A DNA stretch of 58,143 bases from DAOTZR01 sp034432595 (lineage in GTDB: Bacteria > Chloroflexota > Anaerolineae > B4-G1 > SLSP01). A model generated the notes under the pieces. It saw only the letters and a list, made by a program, of their open reading frames with translations, had not been told where the DNA came from and made no database searches. Position numbers and translations under genes: made by a program. The stretch covers positions 1 to 58,143 of the forward strand of contig DAOUBT010000064.1 of assembly GCA_034432595.1 (NCBI GenBank). Direction: 5' to 3'. This document shows positions 1 through 7,513 of this stretch, in pieces (the stretch's first letter is position 1; each line of letters starts with the position of its first letter).

Positions 1-2
1 GG

Positions 3-79
3 GGGTGGGCGACGGCAATGCCGTCGCCCACCCAAAACCACCACCCACAGGGTGTTGAAATCAAAGGTGAGCCGTTACA
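3..79. repeat. Partial copy of the dispersed palindromic element
   Basis: A perfect 14-bp stem (3-16 against 20-33, three-base loop) with the core GGGTGGGCGACGGC is followed by a TTGAAATC tract and ends at 68-79 with GTGAGCCGTTAC. The hairpin and the GTTAC end match modules of the complete mobile element at 41071-41236, so this is read as the right part of another copy cut off by the window edge. It lies directly upstream of the MoxR gene and may also end transcription from outside the window. Confidence 0.7.
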
Positions 80-103
80 TTGCACTCATCCCGTGGAGGT
101 AGC

Positions 104-1069
104 ATGGTAGCATTAGAGACTTTACACACGTTCGCTCAAAAAGTCATCGCCAACGTCGAAACTGTCATTGTTGGCAAACGGCAGCAGATTGAATGGCTGC
201 TGGTGGCCATGCTCTGTCAGGGCCACGTGCTCATCGAGGACGTGCCGGGCACGGGCAAGACGATGCTCGCCCGCGCTATGGCTGCCAGCATGGGCCTGAG
301 CTTTAAACGTATCCAGTGCACGCCCGATCTGCTCCCCAACGACATCACCGGCGTGAGCATTTTCGATCAGCGCCGCAACGAGTTCGAATTCCGCCCCGGC
401 CCGGTCTTCGTCAACATCCTGCTGGCCGACGAGGTGAACCGCGCCACCCCACGCACGCAGGCCGCGCTCCTCGAAGCCATGCAGGAGCGGCAGGTCACCA
501 TGGACGGGGTGCGCCATCCCCTGCCCGATCCTTTCCTGGTGATGGCCACGCAAAACCCCATCGAGTTCGAGGGCACGTTCCCCCTGCCGGAAGCGCAGCT
601 CGACCGCTTCCTGATGCGCATCTCCCTGGGCTACCCCGACGGCAGCGACGAGTTGCGCATGTTGCACAATCTGCGCCATCAACACCCCATCGAGACCATT
701 CAACAGGTGGTGGATGGCCGTGAACTGCTGCAGTTGCAACAGGTCGTGACCGATGTGCACCTTGACCCCTCCCTGGAGACTTACATCCTGAGCATCGTGC
801 AGGCCACGCGCCGCCATCCCGAACTGAGCCTCGGCGCGAGTCCGCGCGGGAGCATCGCGCTCTACAAGGCCGCGCAAGCCTACGCGGCCCTGCAAGGCCG
901 GGATTACGTCATCCCCGACGACGTGAAAGCCTTAGCGCCGCTGACCTTAACCCATCGCATGTTGGTGCGGCCCGAAAGCGAGCTGCGCGGACGCACAGCG
1001 CTCACCATTCTGGGTGAGATTCTGCAACAGGTCGAGCTCGACCTGGGCGAATTGACCATCAAGGCTTGA
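104..1069 (+). CDS. MoxR-family AAA+ ATPase (cluster 1)
   Basis: Predicted cytoplasmic AAA+ ATPase of the MoxR family, thought to act as a chaperone that remodels or activates partner proteins, often ones with von Willebrand A or DUF58 domains. The 321-residue product has Walker A (GTGKT, about residue 49), a Walker B stretch with LADEVNR, and the family signature ATQNPIEFEGTFPLPEAQ. I start at ATG 104 because GGAGGT lies just upstream at 95-100; a longer TTG-started reading from 80 would run through that site. It is the first gene of a tight MoxR-DUF58-DUF4129 cluster, one base from the next gene. A paralogous cluster sits at 17778-21452. Family assignment is firm; the substrate is unknown. 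Confidence 0.95.
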   Translation: MVALETLHTFAQKVIANVETVIVGKRQQIEWLLVAMLCQGHVLIEDVPGTGKTMLARAMAASMGLSFKRIQCTPDLLPNDITGVSIFDQRRNEFEFRPGPVFVNILLADEVNRATPRTQAALLEAMQERQVTMDGVRHPLPDPFLVMATQNPIEFEGTFPLPEAQLDRFLMRISLGYPDGSDELRMLHNLRHQHPIETIQQVVDGRELLQLQQVVTDVHLDPSLETYILSIVQATRRHPELSLGASPRGSIALYKAAQAYAALQGRDYVIPDDVKALAPLTLTHRMLVRPESELRGRTALTILGEILQQVELDLGELTIKA

Positions 1070-1070
1070 G

Positions 1071-2255
1071 ATGCGCCGTCTGCTGCTGTATGCACTCCTG
1101 TTGCTGGCCATCGCCGCGCTGCTGCGGATAGACTTCTATTTTTCCATCGTCTATCTGGTGGTGCTGGTTTATCTGCTGGCGCGGATGTGGATGCAACACG
1201 CCGGCGCTGCGCTCAAAGTGGTGCGACATGGCAGCACGCGCGCTTTTGTCGGGCAGCAGGCTACCGTCGAAGTCGAAATCCGCAATGCCAGCCGCCTGCC
1301 CCTGCCCTGGGTGGAGGTGCGTGAATCCCTGCCTGTGGCGCTCACCTCGCCGCCCTTCCGCCATCAGGTCTTCTCCCTGGGCGCGGGGGAGACGGCGCGC
1401 TTCCGCTATACTCTGGATTGCCGACAACGCGGTTATCACATCCTGGGACCGCTGCAGGCGATTATCGGCGATCCCCTGGGGTTGGAAGTGCGCCGCCTGA
1501 CCTACACCATGCCGGATACGCTCATCGTGTACCCGCGCGTGGTGCCGCTCTACCGCCTGGGCCTGCCCTCCCGCGCGCCCCTGGCTGTGTTGCGCACCCC
1601 CGTCCCACTCTTCGAGGACACGACGCGCCTGACCGGCGTGCGGCCCTACCGCGTGGGGGATTCGCTGCGGCGGATGCACTGGTCAGCTTCGGCGCGGACG
1701 GGACAACTACAGGTGAAGCTCTATCAGCCCGCCATCGCCCGCGAAACCCTCATCTGCCTGGATATGGACCGTGCCAATTACGACCCGCAACATTTCTACG
1801 ACGCCATCGAGCTGGCTATCGTCAGCGCGGCCTCGATCGCCACCCACATTGTGGTGCATGAGCGCCTGGCGGCAGGATTGGCGACGCAGGCGCTGGACCC
1901 GCTCACCGGGCAGGTGGAGCGCTTCGCCCTGCCGCCGCGCCGGGAACGCGCGGCCCTCATCGCCATGCTGGAGGTGCTGGCGCGCGTGCAGATGTGCACC
2001 GGCACAAGCTTCGCCGACTTCTTACAGCGCGAAACGTCGCATTTGAGCTGGGGAGCTACGGTTGCCGTCATCACGGGCCGCCCCAATGAGGCGCTCTTCG
2101 ATACCCTGGTGCGTTTGCGCAGCAGCGGCTTCGCCGTGGCCCTGCTGCTGATTCAGCAGGGCAAAATCGCACCGGAGTTGCAGAGCCGCGCCGCTCTGCT
2201 GCACATCCCCGTGTACAGCATCTGGCAAGAACGCGACCTGGAGGAAGGCCGATGA
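1071..2255 (+). CDS. DUF58 domain protein (cluster 1)
   Basis: A 394-residue membrane-anchored DUF58 protein. Two hydrophobic segments fill about residues 4-40, followed by a soluble part with the DUF58 hallmark RPYRVGDSLRRMHW (about 190-205), where a GD-x-x-RR-HW core is expected. DUF58 proteins usually pair with MoxR ATPases and often carry a degenerate von Willebrand A fold in the C-terminal half; that role is inferred from the family. The ATG follows the MoxR stop by one base and its own end overlaps the next start by 4 bases (ATGA), so the three genes are almost certainly co-transcribed and translationally coupled. Confidence 0.93.
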   Translation: MRRLLLYALLLLAIAALLRIDFYFSIVYLVVLVYLLARMWMQHAGAALKVVRHGSTRAFVGQQATVEVEIRNASRLPLPWVEVRESLPVALTSPPFRHQVFSLGAGETARFRYTLDCRQRGYHILGPLQAIIGDPLGLEVRRLTYTMPDTLIVYPRVVPLYRLGLPSRAPLAVLRTPVPLFEDTTRLTGVRPYRVGDSLRRMHWSASARTGQLQVKLYQPAIARETLICLDMDRANYDPQHFYDAIELAIVSAASIATHIVVHERLAAGLATQALDPLTGQVERFALPPRRERAALIAMLEVLARVQMCTGTSFADFLQRETSHLSWGATVAVITGRPNEALFDTLVRLRSSGFAVALLLIQQGKIAPELQSRAALLHIPVYSIWQERDLEEGR

Positions 2256-3814
2256 AGCCCTTTAGCCACCTGGATACGTTGGTGCGTCCGCTCATCATCA
2301 CGGTGTTGATGGGCTGCCTGATGCAAACCCTGGTCCAGACAGGCGAGTTGCTGGTCCCCGGCTGGGATGGCACTTATTTGCAGGTTCTGGCCACCTTAGC
2401 GGCCTTTGTCGCCTCGCTCTCTTATGTTCGGGCGCGCCGCCGGTTCATGAGCGGCATGGATTTGCTGGGTTACAACATGGTGGAACTGGGGCTGTTCTTC
2501 CTGGCGCTGCGGATTGGGCGCTACTGGGGCCGTTGGGACGCGCTCATCGCCGATGCGCGGGGCTGGGCGACAGCACCGCTCGCTTTCATAGACTTCGAGT
2601 TGTTCATCGGCTTCGCCCTCACCATGGTGAGCTGGCTCATCGCCACCCAGACGGCGCAGGATTTCCGCGACATCGTGGACCCGGCGGACGTGGTGGACCC
2701 GCAGGCAACCGGTCCGCGCCCCATTGAGCGCCTGACGACGCGCCTGGCCGTCATCGGCCTGGTGCTGGTAACCATGGCGGGCATCAACCGCATCGGCCTG
2801 ACGGACCTGCGGCTGGCGGAGCGTCCGCGCGTGGCGGGTATCATCGGCAGCGTGCTGGTATACTACGCCCTCAGCCTGGTGCTGCTGGCGCAGGCGCAGT
2901 ACGAACTGCGCCGCCGCGATTGGGAAGGGCGACGGTTGGAGCTGCCACCCGTCCTCACCCGCCGCTGGACGGTGAACAGTCTGGTTTTCCTGAGCCTGGC
3001 CGCGCTGATCGCCTTCCTCATCCCCACCGGCCAGACCTTGCCGCTGTTGAGCCTGGTGCGCGCCATCCTCGCCTTCCTCGCCGGGGTGCTGAATTTCCTC
3101 GCCGGGCTGCTGGCTTTCTTGCTGTACGTGGTGCTGAGTCCCCTGCTCAAGCTGGTCGGGAAGCTGGGCGGAGCCGAGGCGGAACTGCCGCAGCCGGAAT
3201 TTCCCACATTTGACACAGGCGCCATCGAGGTGGTGCCGCCGACGCCAACGCCAGAACTGCCGTGGCTGGACACCTTGAAATCTGTCGCTTTCTGGGCCTT
3301 GCTCATCGGCGGCACGCTTTACCTGGTGAACAGCTACGTGGAAGATCGCGGCGGATGGGGCGCATGGACGCGCGCGCCGCGCTCCCTGGACTGGCTGCGC
3401 GCGTTGCTGGAAGGCGCGCGCCGTTGGTGGCGCGGGGTGGAACACGATGTGCGCGCGCGTCTCGAAGCGCAACGCGAGGCGCGCAGGCAACGCGCCGAAC
3501 AGGGCGGCGCGCCGCGTTTCCGTCGGCTGGGACGCTCGCCGCGGGAGCGCATCATGTTCTACTACCTGAGCCTGCTCTACCGCGCGGCGGATGCGGGCTT
3601 CAGCCGCCGCCGTGACCAGACGCCTTACGAGTACCAGCCGCAATTGCAGATGCACGTCCCGCAAGCCGCGGAGGACATCGCGCTGCTCACGGCGAGCTTC
3701 GTCGCCGCGCGCTACGGCAGCACGGAGCCGGACGCGGCGCAGGAACGCGCGGCCAAAGCCGCCTGGCAGCGCGTGAAAGCGCAGTTGATGGCACGCGAAA
3801 AGGAGAATGCCTGA
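2252..3814 (+). CDS. Multipass membrane protein with C-terminal DUF4129 domain (cluster 1)
   Basis: A 520-residue integral membrane protein. Around eight hydrophobic segments occupy residues 10-310, then comes a short acidic/Pro-Thr linker (PPTPTPELP), one more membrane span near 350, a basic Arg/Glu-rich stretch, and a cytoplasmic DUF4129-like domain with the core MFYYLSLLYRAADAG and TPYEYQ. DUF4129 proteins are the usual third member of MoxR/DUF58 loci, some of which also include transglutaminase-like domains; none is seen here. The start overlaps the DUF58 stop by 4 bases. The function is unknown; the cluster is presumed to act at the cell envelope. Confidence 0.9.
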   Translation: MKPFSHLDTLVRPLIITVLMGCLMQTLVQTGELLVPGWDGTYLQVLATLAAFVASLSYVRARRRFMSGMDLLGYNMVELGLFFLALRIGRYWGRWDALIADARGWATAPLAFIDFELFIGFALTMVSWLIATQTAQDFRDIVDPADVVDPQATGPRPIERLTTRLAVIGLVLVTMAGINRIGLTDLRLAERPRVAGIIGSVLVYYALSLVLLAQAQYELRRRDWEGRRLELPPVLTRRWTVNSLVFLSLAALIAFLIPTGQTLPLLSLVRAILAFLAGVLNFLAGLLAFLLYVVLSPLLKLVGKLGGAEAELPQPEFPTFDTGAIEVVPPTPTPELPWLDTLKSVAFWALLIGGTLYLVNSYVEDRGGWGAWTRAPRSLDWLRALLEGARRWWRGVEHDVRARLEAQREARRQRAEQGGAPRFRRLGRSPRERIMFYYLSLLYRAADAGFSRRRDQTPYEYQPQLQMHVPQAAEDIALLTASFVAARYGSTEPDAAQERAAKAAWQRVKAQLMAREKENA

Positions 3815-3841
3815 AGAGCCAACGCTTGAAAGTGGGCCATC

Positions 3842-3876
3842 CAAAAGGGCGCTGCGTCCATCGCAGCGCCCTTTTG
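3842..3876. terminator. Bidirectional rho-independent terminator
   Basis: A perfect 15-bp inverted repeat with left arm CAAAAGGGCGCTGCG, five-base loop TCCAT at 3857-3861 and right arm to 3876. It carries A-run/T-run flanks on both strands. It sits between the convergent DUF4129 gene (ends 3814) and the cupin gene (ends 3889), so it can stop transcription from both sides. Confidence 0.92.
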
Positions 3877-3888
3877 CTCACGTGCAAC

Positions 3889-4197
3889 CTACGAACGCAA
3901 CATCACCAGCAACATCTTAAACGCCGTGAGCGCCGTGAGCGCGTGCGGCTCATTGGCGGGCATGACGATCATCTGCCCGGCGTGCAGCGGATAAGGCGTA
4001 CCGGAAATGCGCACGTCCACCTCGCCTTCGAGCACCACCACCAGCGCATCAAACGGCGCCGTGTGCTCGCTCAGCCCCTCGCCCGCAGCGAACGCGAACA
4101 ACGTCACCGTGCCACTGGGCTTGTGCAGGATTTCGCGGCTCACCACCGCGTGCTCCTGTACCGTGACTAACGTTTGCCAATCCATCGTCTCAACCAT
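3889..4197 (-). CDS. Small cupin-domain protein
   Basis: A 102-residue single cupin fold, cytoplasmic. The first cupin motif is degenerate (GLSEHTAPFDALVVVLEGE: one His and no second His of the usual HxH), while the second motif keeps PANEPHAL. A metal site is therefore possible but incomplete. Its start is 9 bases after the stop of the DUF438 gene, with GAGGAGG as ribosome binding site, so it is the last gene of the Crp-ferredoxin-DUF438-cupin group. Cupins of this size are often ligand or metal sensors, or quercetinase-like; nothing here fixes an activity. A second in-frame ATG at 4185 could be an alternative start. Confidence 0.85.
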   Translation of the reverse strand: MVETMDWQTLVTVQEHAVVSREILHKPSGTVTLFAFAAGEGLSEHTAPFDALVVVLEGEVDVRISGTPYPLHAGQMIVMPANEPHALTALTAFKMLLVMLRS

Positions 4198-4206
4198 AGC
4201 CCCTCC

Positions 4207-5451
4207 TCAATCATCGAGTAAACGTTTCTCGCCTTGCAGCGCGCGCAACGGCGTGAGGTCCTGCGTCACCTCCAGGGTGCCGCGATAGCGCCCGTCCGCA
4301 TCGCGCAACGCAAAATAGCGGATATGCACGAACTTCCCCTGCATCTGAATCCAGAACTCGGCCACATCACGCCGACCGGCGCGGAAATCATCGAGGATGC
4401 GCTGCACGCGGTGCACACTCGCCGGCGGATGGCAGTTCTGCACCTTACGCCCGACCACATCGGGGGTGCGCAGGAAAATCCGCTCCGCGCCCTGGGAAAA
4501 ATACCGCACCGTATCTTCTTCGTCCACATAGGTTATATCCAGCGGCAGCGTTTTCAACATCAGGTTGATGATGTCCGCCGGTAGCGCGCCAATCTCCAGG
4601 GGGATAAGGCCGGGTGTCGTCGCCCCCGTTGGACGGACCGCGCCGCCTTCCGTGACAGCGGCGCGCTGCTCCTGCGCGCGCGGATCTAAGCGCGGTTGCC
4701 ACTGCTTGCCCGGCAACACGTAAGCGAAGCCAATCTCCGCCTCATGATCGCGCACATCCGCCCACTCCGCCTCGCTGAGGCGCTCCAGGGCCGCGGGGAT
4801 GAGGATGCGCTCCTCTTTGTACACCATCTCGCGCATGGCCTGCACCATGGGCGCGATGAGCGCTGCCAGCGCTTCAGGCGCGGGCGGCACATCCACCTCC
4901 AACGCCGCTTTGAGCGCCTTCCACTGCGCGCGAATCTGGTCGTGAATGCCCCACATCACCTTGGAAGGGCCGGTAAAGCCGTGCCGCTCCAGGATGGGGA
5001 AAAGCAGATATTCTTTGCGCAAATAGTGCACGTCGAAGCGCATCACTTTATCCGTGGCGGCGCGCAACGCCTCCAGCCCGGCCTGCGCAAAGCCCTGCTG
5101 ATAGGCCTGCAACGCAGCTTCGAGGCTATCCAGCACGCGCTGCACGGCGAGATTTTCCGCGCGCAAGGTAAACACGGGATGACCGGGCACCGTTTCCGGC
5201 GCGGCTTGCTGATCCAGCGATTCGCGAAACACGGCAACATGCACATCGCACAGCGCCTGCACATGCTCCGCCGGCAGCCCCTGTTCGATGAGAGCCTGCT
5301 CCATGGCGGCGATTTCGCCCGCGGACACGTCGCCGAACTCGGCGACAAACGTGGCCTTGACCTGTTCCAAAGGCACGCCGTTATGCAGTTGCAAAATCAG
5401 TTCCTTCAGCCTCTCACGACGCAACGTCGCATTGTTGATATACTCACTCAT
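4207..5451 (-). CDS. DUF438 - hemerythrin - PAS sensory protein
   Basis: A 414-residue cytoplasmic protein in three parts: an N-terminal DUF438 helical domain (about 10-80), a hemerythrin-like HHE domain (about 105-250) with candidate iron ligands in HYLRKEYLLFPILERHG, HDQIRAQW and KEERILIP, and a C-terminal PAS-type domain (about 300-400) containing QNCHPPASVHRV. Proteins of this layout are associated with oxygen or nitric oxide related redox sensing; that link is family knowledge, not shown here. The start at 5451 is chosen because AGGAGG precedes it; a longer reading to 5517 would overlap most of the ferredoxin end. The 4-base overlap with the ferredoxin gene suggests tight coupling and perhaps a physical partnership. 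Confidence 0.92.
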   Translation of the reverse strand: MSEYINNATLRRERLKELILQLHNGVPLEQVKATFVAEFGDVSAGEIAAMEQALIEQGLPAEHVQALCDVHVAVFRESLDQQAAPETVPGHPVFTLRAENLAVQRVLDSLEAALQAYQQGFAQAGLEALRAATDKVMRFDVHYLRKEYLLFPILERHGFTGPSKVMWGIHDQIRAQWKALKAALEVDVPPAPEALAALIAPMVQAMREMVYKEERILIPAALERLSEAEWADVRDHEAEIGFAYVLPGKQWQPRLDPRAQEQRAAVTEGGAVRPTGATTPGLIPLEIGALPADIINLMLKTLPLDITYVDEEDTVRYFSQGAERIFLRTPDVVGRKVQNCHPPASVHRVQRILDDFRAGRRDVAEFWIQMQGKFVHIRYFALRDADGRYRGTLEVTQDLTPLRALQGEKRLLDD

Positions 5452-5669
5452 ACCTCTCCTCCTGAAGTCTCCGGGCCAACGATGGTGAACTCGCAACGAA
5501 TCGCCCCAACCGGGCACAACCCTTCACAGTCGGCGCAAAACAGGCACGCCTCCGGGCGGACGAAAATCGGCCCCTGCGGCGTGAGCGCCAGCACCTGCTG
5601 CGGGCACCCCTCGACGCAGGCCCCGCACAGGGTACACAACTGAGCATCTATTTGCGGTAATTCACCCAT
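5448..5669 (-). CDS. 2[4Fe-4S] ferredoxin
   Basis: A 73-residue ferredoxin with two CxxCxxCxxxCP clusters (CTLCGACVEGCP near residue 12 and CLFCADCEGLCP near 42). This is the classic bacterial 2[4Fe-4S] pattern and implies low-potential electron transfer in the cytoplasm. It overlaps the DUF438-hemerythrin-PAS gene by 4 bases (ATGA), so the two are translated together. A ferredoxin coupled to a di-iron/PAS sensor suggests it reduces that protein or reports redox state to it; this is inference from gene order. The intergenic stretch upstream (to the Crp stop) is 167 bases and repeat-rich, so it could have its own promoter, but none is obvious. Confidence 0.95.
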   Translation of the reverse strand: MGELPQIDAQLCTLCGACVEGCPQQVLALTPQGPIFVRPEACLFCADCEGLCPVGAIRCEFTIVGPETSGGEV

Positions 5670-5729
5670 ACGCCCTCACTGACTTCAGGATACCACGCTA
5701 TCGCGTTTGACGATAAGACAAAAGTCGGA

Positions 5730-5835
5730 TTTGCCTCCCGTTTCTCCAGCTTCCAGCCCGGCTGCCAACTTTAGCCCAGCTTCCCGTTTCCCGTTTCCAG
5801 CTCCCAGCTCCCTGTTTCCAACTCCCAGCTCCCAG
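5730..5835. repeat. Degenerate short tandem tract between ferredoxin and Crp genes
   Basis: The stretch is built from variants of TTTCCAGCTCCCAG and CTTCCAGC on the plus strand (GGGAGCTGGAAA-like on the minus strand), repeated about eight times with drift. It has no reading frame of interest. A shorter, similar tract lies at 23073-23170. It may be slipped-strand repeat DNA or a transcript spacer within the Crp-ferredoxin group. Confidence 0.6.
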
Positions 5836-5836
5836 A

Positions 5837-6499
5837 CTACTCCTCCGCCACCTTGCGCAGCGCCTCCGGATCGAGCACCACGATGCGGTTGCGCTCGAAG
5901 CGAATCAGACCTTCGTCCGCGAAAGCGCGCAGCGTGCGTCCGATCACATCACGCACCGAACCCAGACGTGCCGCGATTTCGTCCTGTGTCCAGCGGCGTT
6001 GAGCCCCTTCCGGACCGTACACCTCCAGCAAGAAACGCGCCAGGCGTCCGCGCACCGAATGCAGAGCTAAATCCTCCAGCAGGCGGTTTTGCCGCCACAA
6101 GCGTTGGGCAAAATCCTGCGCAAAGGCCAAAGCCAGGTCAGGGCAGGTCTGTACCAGATGGGTGAAGTCATCGCGATGAAGCACCGCCAGGGTGGTATCA
6201 CGCAGAGCGCGCACCTGCGCGGGATTGACGCCTTCCGGCAGGAACAGCGGGACGGCATTGAACATCTCCCCCGCCCCAAAGACAGCCAGGAGCTGCTCGC
6301 GGCCCTGCGGGGAAACGCGCGCCAAACGCACCTCCCCCTCCAGCACGAAATACAACGCCTCAGCCGGCTCCCCCATCAGCAGCACAAGCTGCCCCGCAGG
6401 TACACGGCGTTCGTGCATCAGGACGGACAAGCGTTGCAGCGTGCTCGCGCGCAAACCCGCAAGCACCCGCATCCGTCGCAAGGCTTCTTCCCTGATCAT
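5837..6499 (-). CDS. Crp/Fnr-family transcriptional regulator
   Basis: A 220-residue regulator: a cyclic-nucleotide-binding-like beta-roll (about 10-130, with GEPAEALYFVLEGEVRL) followed by a winged helix (about 145-215) with the Fnr-type recognition helix region EIAARLGSVRDVIGRTLR. No N-terminal cysteine cluster like that of Fnr is present, so any redox sensing would be indirect. I start at ATG 6499; the upstream GTG at 6547 falls inside an inverted repeat in the mRNA leader. It heads the ferredoxin-DUF438-cupin group and is its likely regulator. The leader carries a good promoter at 6578-6605. Confidence 0.9.
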   Translation of the reverse strand: MIREEALRRMRVLAGLRASTLQRLSVLMHERRVPAGQLVLLMGEPAEALYFVLEGEVRLARVSPQGREQLLAVFGAGEMFNAVPLFLPEGVNPAQVRALRDTTLAVLHRDDFTHLVQTCPDLALAFAQDFAQRLWRQNRLLEDLALHSVRGRLARFLLEVYGPEGAQRRWTQDEIAARLGSVRDVIGRTLRAFADEGLIRFERNRIVVLDPEALRKVAEE

Positions 6500-6529
6500 G
6501 CGCCCTCGCTCTAAAACACGGTTGGGTGG

Positions 6530-6561
6530 GTACTGCTCAGGCGACACACCTGAGCCGTTAC
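6530..6561. repeat. Back-to-back mobile-element ends in the crp leader
   Basis: GTACTGCTCAGG (6530-6541) and CCTGAGCCGTTAC (6549-6561) form an inverted repeat with a seven-base spacer. Both arms match the GTAAC-GCTCAG type ends of the dispersed element whose complete copy is at 41071-41236. No target duplication flanks it. It lies between the predicted crp promoter and the ATG, so it forms a hairpin in the leader RNA. It could instead be an operator; the match to other element ends favours a deletion relic. Confidence 0.6.
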
Positions 6562-6577
6562 AACTTATGTAGGAAAG

Positions 6578-6605
6578 AGTATAGAGGGGATAAAGATGAA
6601 GTCAA
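6578..6605 (-). promoter_or_regulatory. Sigma70-type promoter for the crp group
   Basis: Reading the minus strand: -35 TTGACT (6605-6600), 16-base spacer, -10 TATACT (6583-6578). Each box matches consensus at five of six bases. Transcription would begin near 6571 and give a leader of about 70 bases carrying the inverted repeat at 6530-6561. Confidence 0.7.
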
Positions 6606-6663
6606 GGCAGAAGGTTAACCTGACAAGGCAGCCGACCTGTGGACCTAACCCTTTCAGAGGCAG

Positions 6664-6705
6664 TCGCCCCTCCTGCGCGGGATGTTGGCCCGGCAAGAGG
6701 GGCGA
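6664..6705. terminator. Stem-loop after the SHOCT-like gene
   Basis: TCGCCCCTC (6664-6672) pairs with GAGGGGCGA (6697-6705) across a 24-base loop that is itself GC-rich. It lies just beyond the stop of the gene ending at 6720 and before the crp promoter. There is no good T-run on the minus strand, so termination efficiency is uncertain. Confidence 0.55.
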
Positions 6706-6719
6706 TCTTTTACCCGACC

Positions 6720-7172
6720 CTACTCCAGCGCGATGAGCACGCGCTCGCCATCCTCCTCGTCGTAGACGTCAACCAGGGGGCCGATTTCGGCCTCATCGAA
6801 GAGGGCGGTCAGTTCGCTGAGATTTTCGCCCAGGTGCGCCATCACCTCATCCGGAGCACCGCCTTCTTCTTTCGCCTCGCTCCACGTCCAGGGCTTGAGC
6901 GCCATCCCCAAGCGCAGGCCCGCCTTGACGACGCTCAGCGGCAGCACAACGTGCACGCGCGAGCGGTTGGTGCGCGCGTCTGTGACGTGAATGCGCATCC
7001 GCCGCGGACGCTTGCCCGGCTCCGCCTCGGCCACAGGGACGCTGCTCTCCGTCCCTTCCGCCGCCGGCGCAGGCGCTTCGGCGAGATGGCGCAACAGCAC
7101 TTCCGCCTCCGGCGCACTCAACTTCCCTTGCGCTACCAACTCTAAAATGCGCATCCGTTCGCTCTGTTCCAT
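6720..7172 (-). CDS. Small SHOCT-like domain protein
   Basis: A 150-residue acidic protein. The first 30 residues (RMRILELVAQGKLSAPEAEV) resemble the SHOCT-like helical hairpin found at the N terminus of YvlB/LiaX-type envelope-stress proteins. The remaining part has an Ala/Pro-rich linker, a basic RPRRMRIHVTD segment and an acidic C terminus; no DUF4097 beta domain or membrane span is seen. I choose ATG 7172 because AAGGAGG precedes it by six bases; GTG at 7178 overlaps that site. A strong consensus promoter sits at 7201-7229. It is a single-gene unit. The function is unknown. Confidence 0.75.
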   Translation of the reverse strand: MEQSERMRILELVAQGKLSAPEAEVLLRHLAEAPAPAAEGTESSVPVAEAEPGKRPRRMRIHVTDARTNRSRVHVVLPLSVVKAGLRLGMALKPWTWSEAKEEGGAPDEVMAHLGENLSELTALFDEAEIGPLVDVYDEEDGERVLIALE

Positions 7173-7200
7173 GGTCACCCTCCTTGAATGAACTGATTCT

Positions 7201-7229
7201 ATTTTAAATCAATATCTTAATAATGTCAA
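7201..7229 (-). promoter_or_regulatory. Near-consensus sigma70 promoter for the SHOCT-like gene
   Basis: Minus strand: -35 TTGACA (7229-7224), exactly 17 bases, -10 TAAAAT (7206-7201). It lies in an AT-rich island (7190-7270) that stands out from the GC-rich surroundings. Two partial direct repeats of ATTGAT flank the -35 and spacer and could be a regulator site. Confidence 0.82.
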
Positions 7230-7354
7230 GTATCAATTTAATATTTTTAAGATTATAATTCATAAACTTCAAAACAGAACAGGCAATACCGCTACCGGCC
7301 CTGAGGCAGCGCCCACGAGAAGCGCAGAGCAGGGCATCCCCGCAGGGGGACATC

Positions 7355-7389
7355 AAGGGTGGGCAAAAGCCATGCCCTCGCCCGCCCTT
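7355..7389. repeat. Dispersed GC-rich palindrome
   Basis: AAGGGTGGGC (7355-7364) pairs with GCCCGCCCTT (7380-7389), one G:C/T wobble, around GCCATGCCC. It is a variant of the GGGTGGGCGAAGGC hairpin repeated elsewhere in the window. It lies between the divergent promoters of the SHOCT-like gene and the esterase; the remainder of 7270-7450 shows no gene. Confidence 0.65.
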
Positions 7390-7452
7390 GAACCTGCTTC
7401 CCGGCGCACCTGTACAGCCCGTGCTGAAGGGCAGCCTGACCATTGACCAGGG

Positions 7453-7480
7453 TTTACGTCGCCGACATTCCGGATATAAT
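7453..7480 (+). promoter_or_regulatory. Promoter for the esterase gene
   Basis: -35-like TTTACG (7453-7458), 16-base spacer, perfect -10 TATAAT (7475-7480). The predicted leader to ATG 7514 is short and contains the purine-rich ribosome site AAAGAGGAAAG. Confidence 0.6.
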
Positions 7481-7513
7481 CACAGTGCATTCCAAACGCG
7501 AAAGAGGAAAGCC

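Noticed and set aside
2396..3844. 482-residue open frame on the minus strand
   Set aside because: Antisense shadow of the DUF4129 gene with Gln/His/Arg-rich low complexity; the opposite strand has a coupled, motif-bearing gene.
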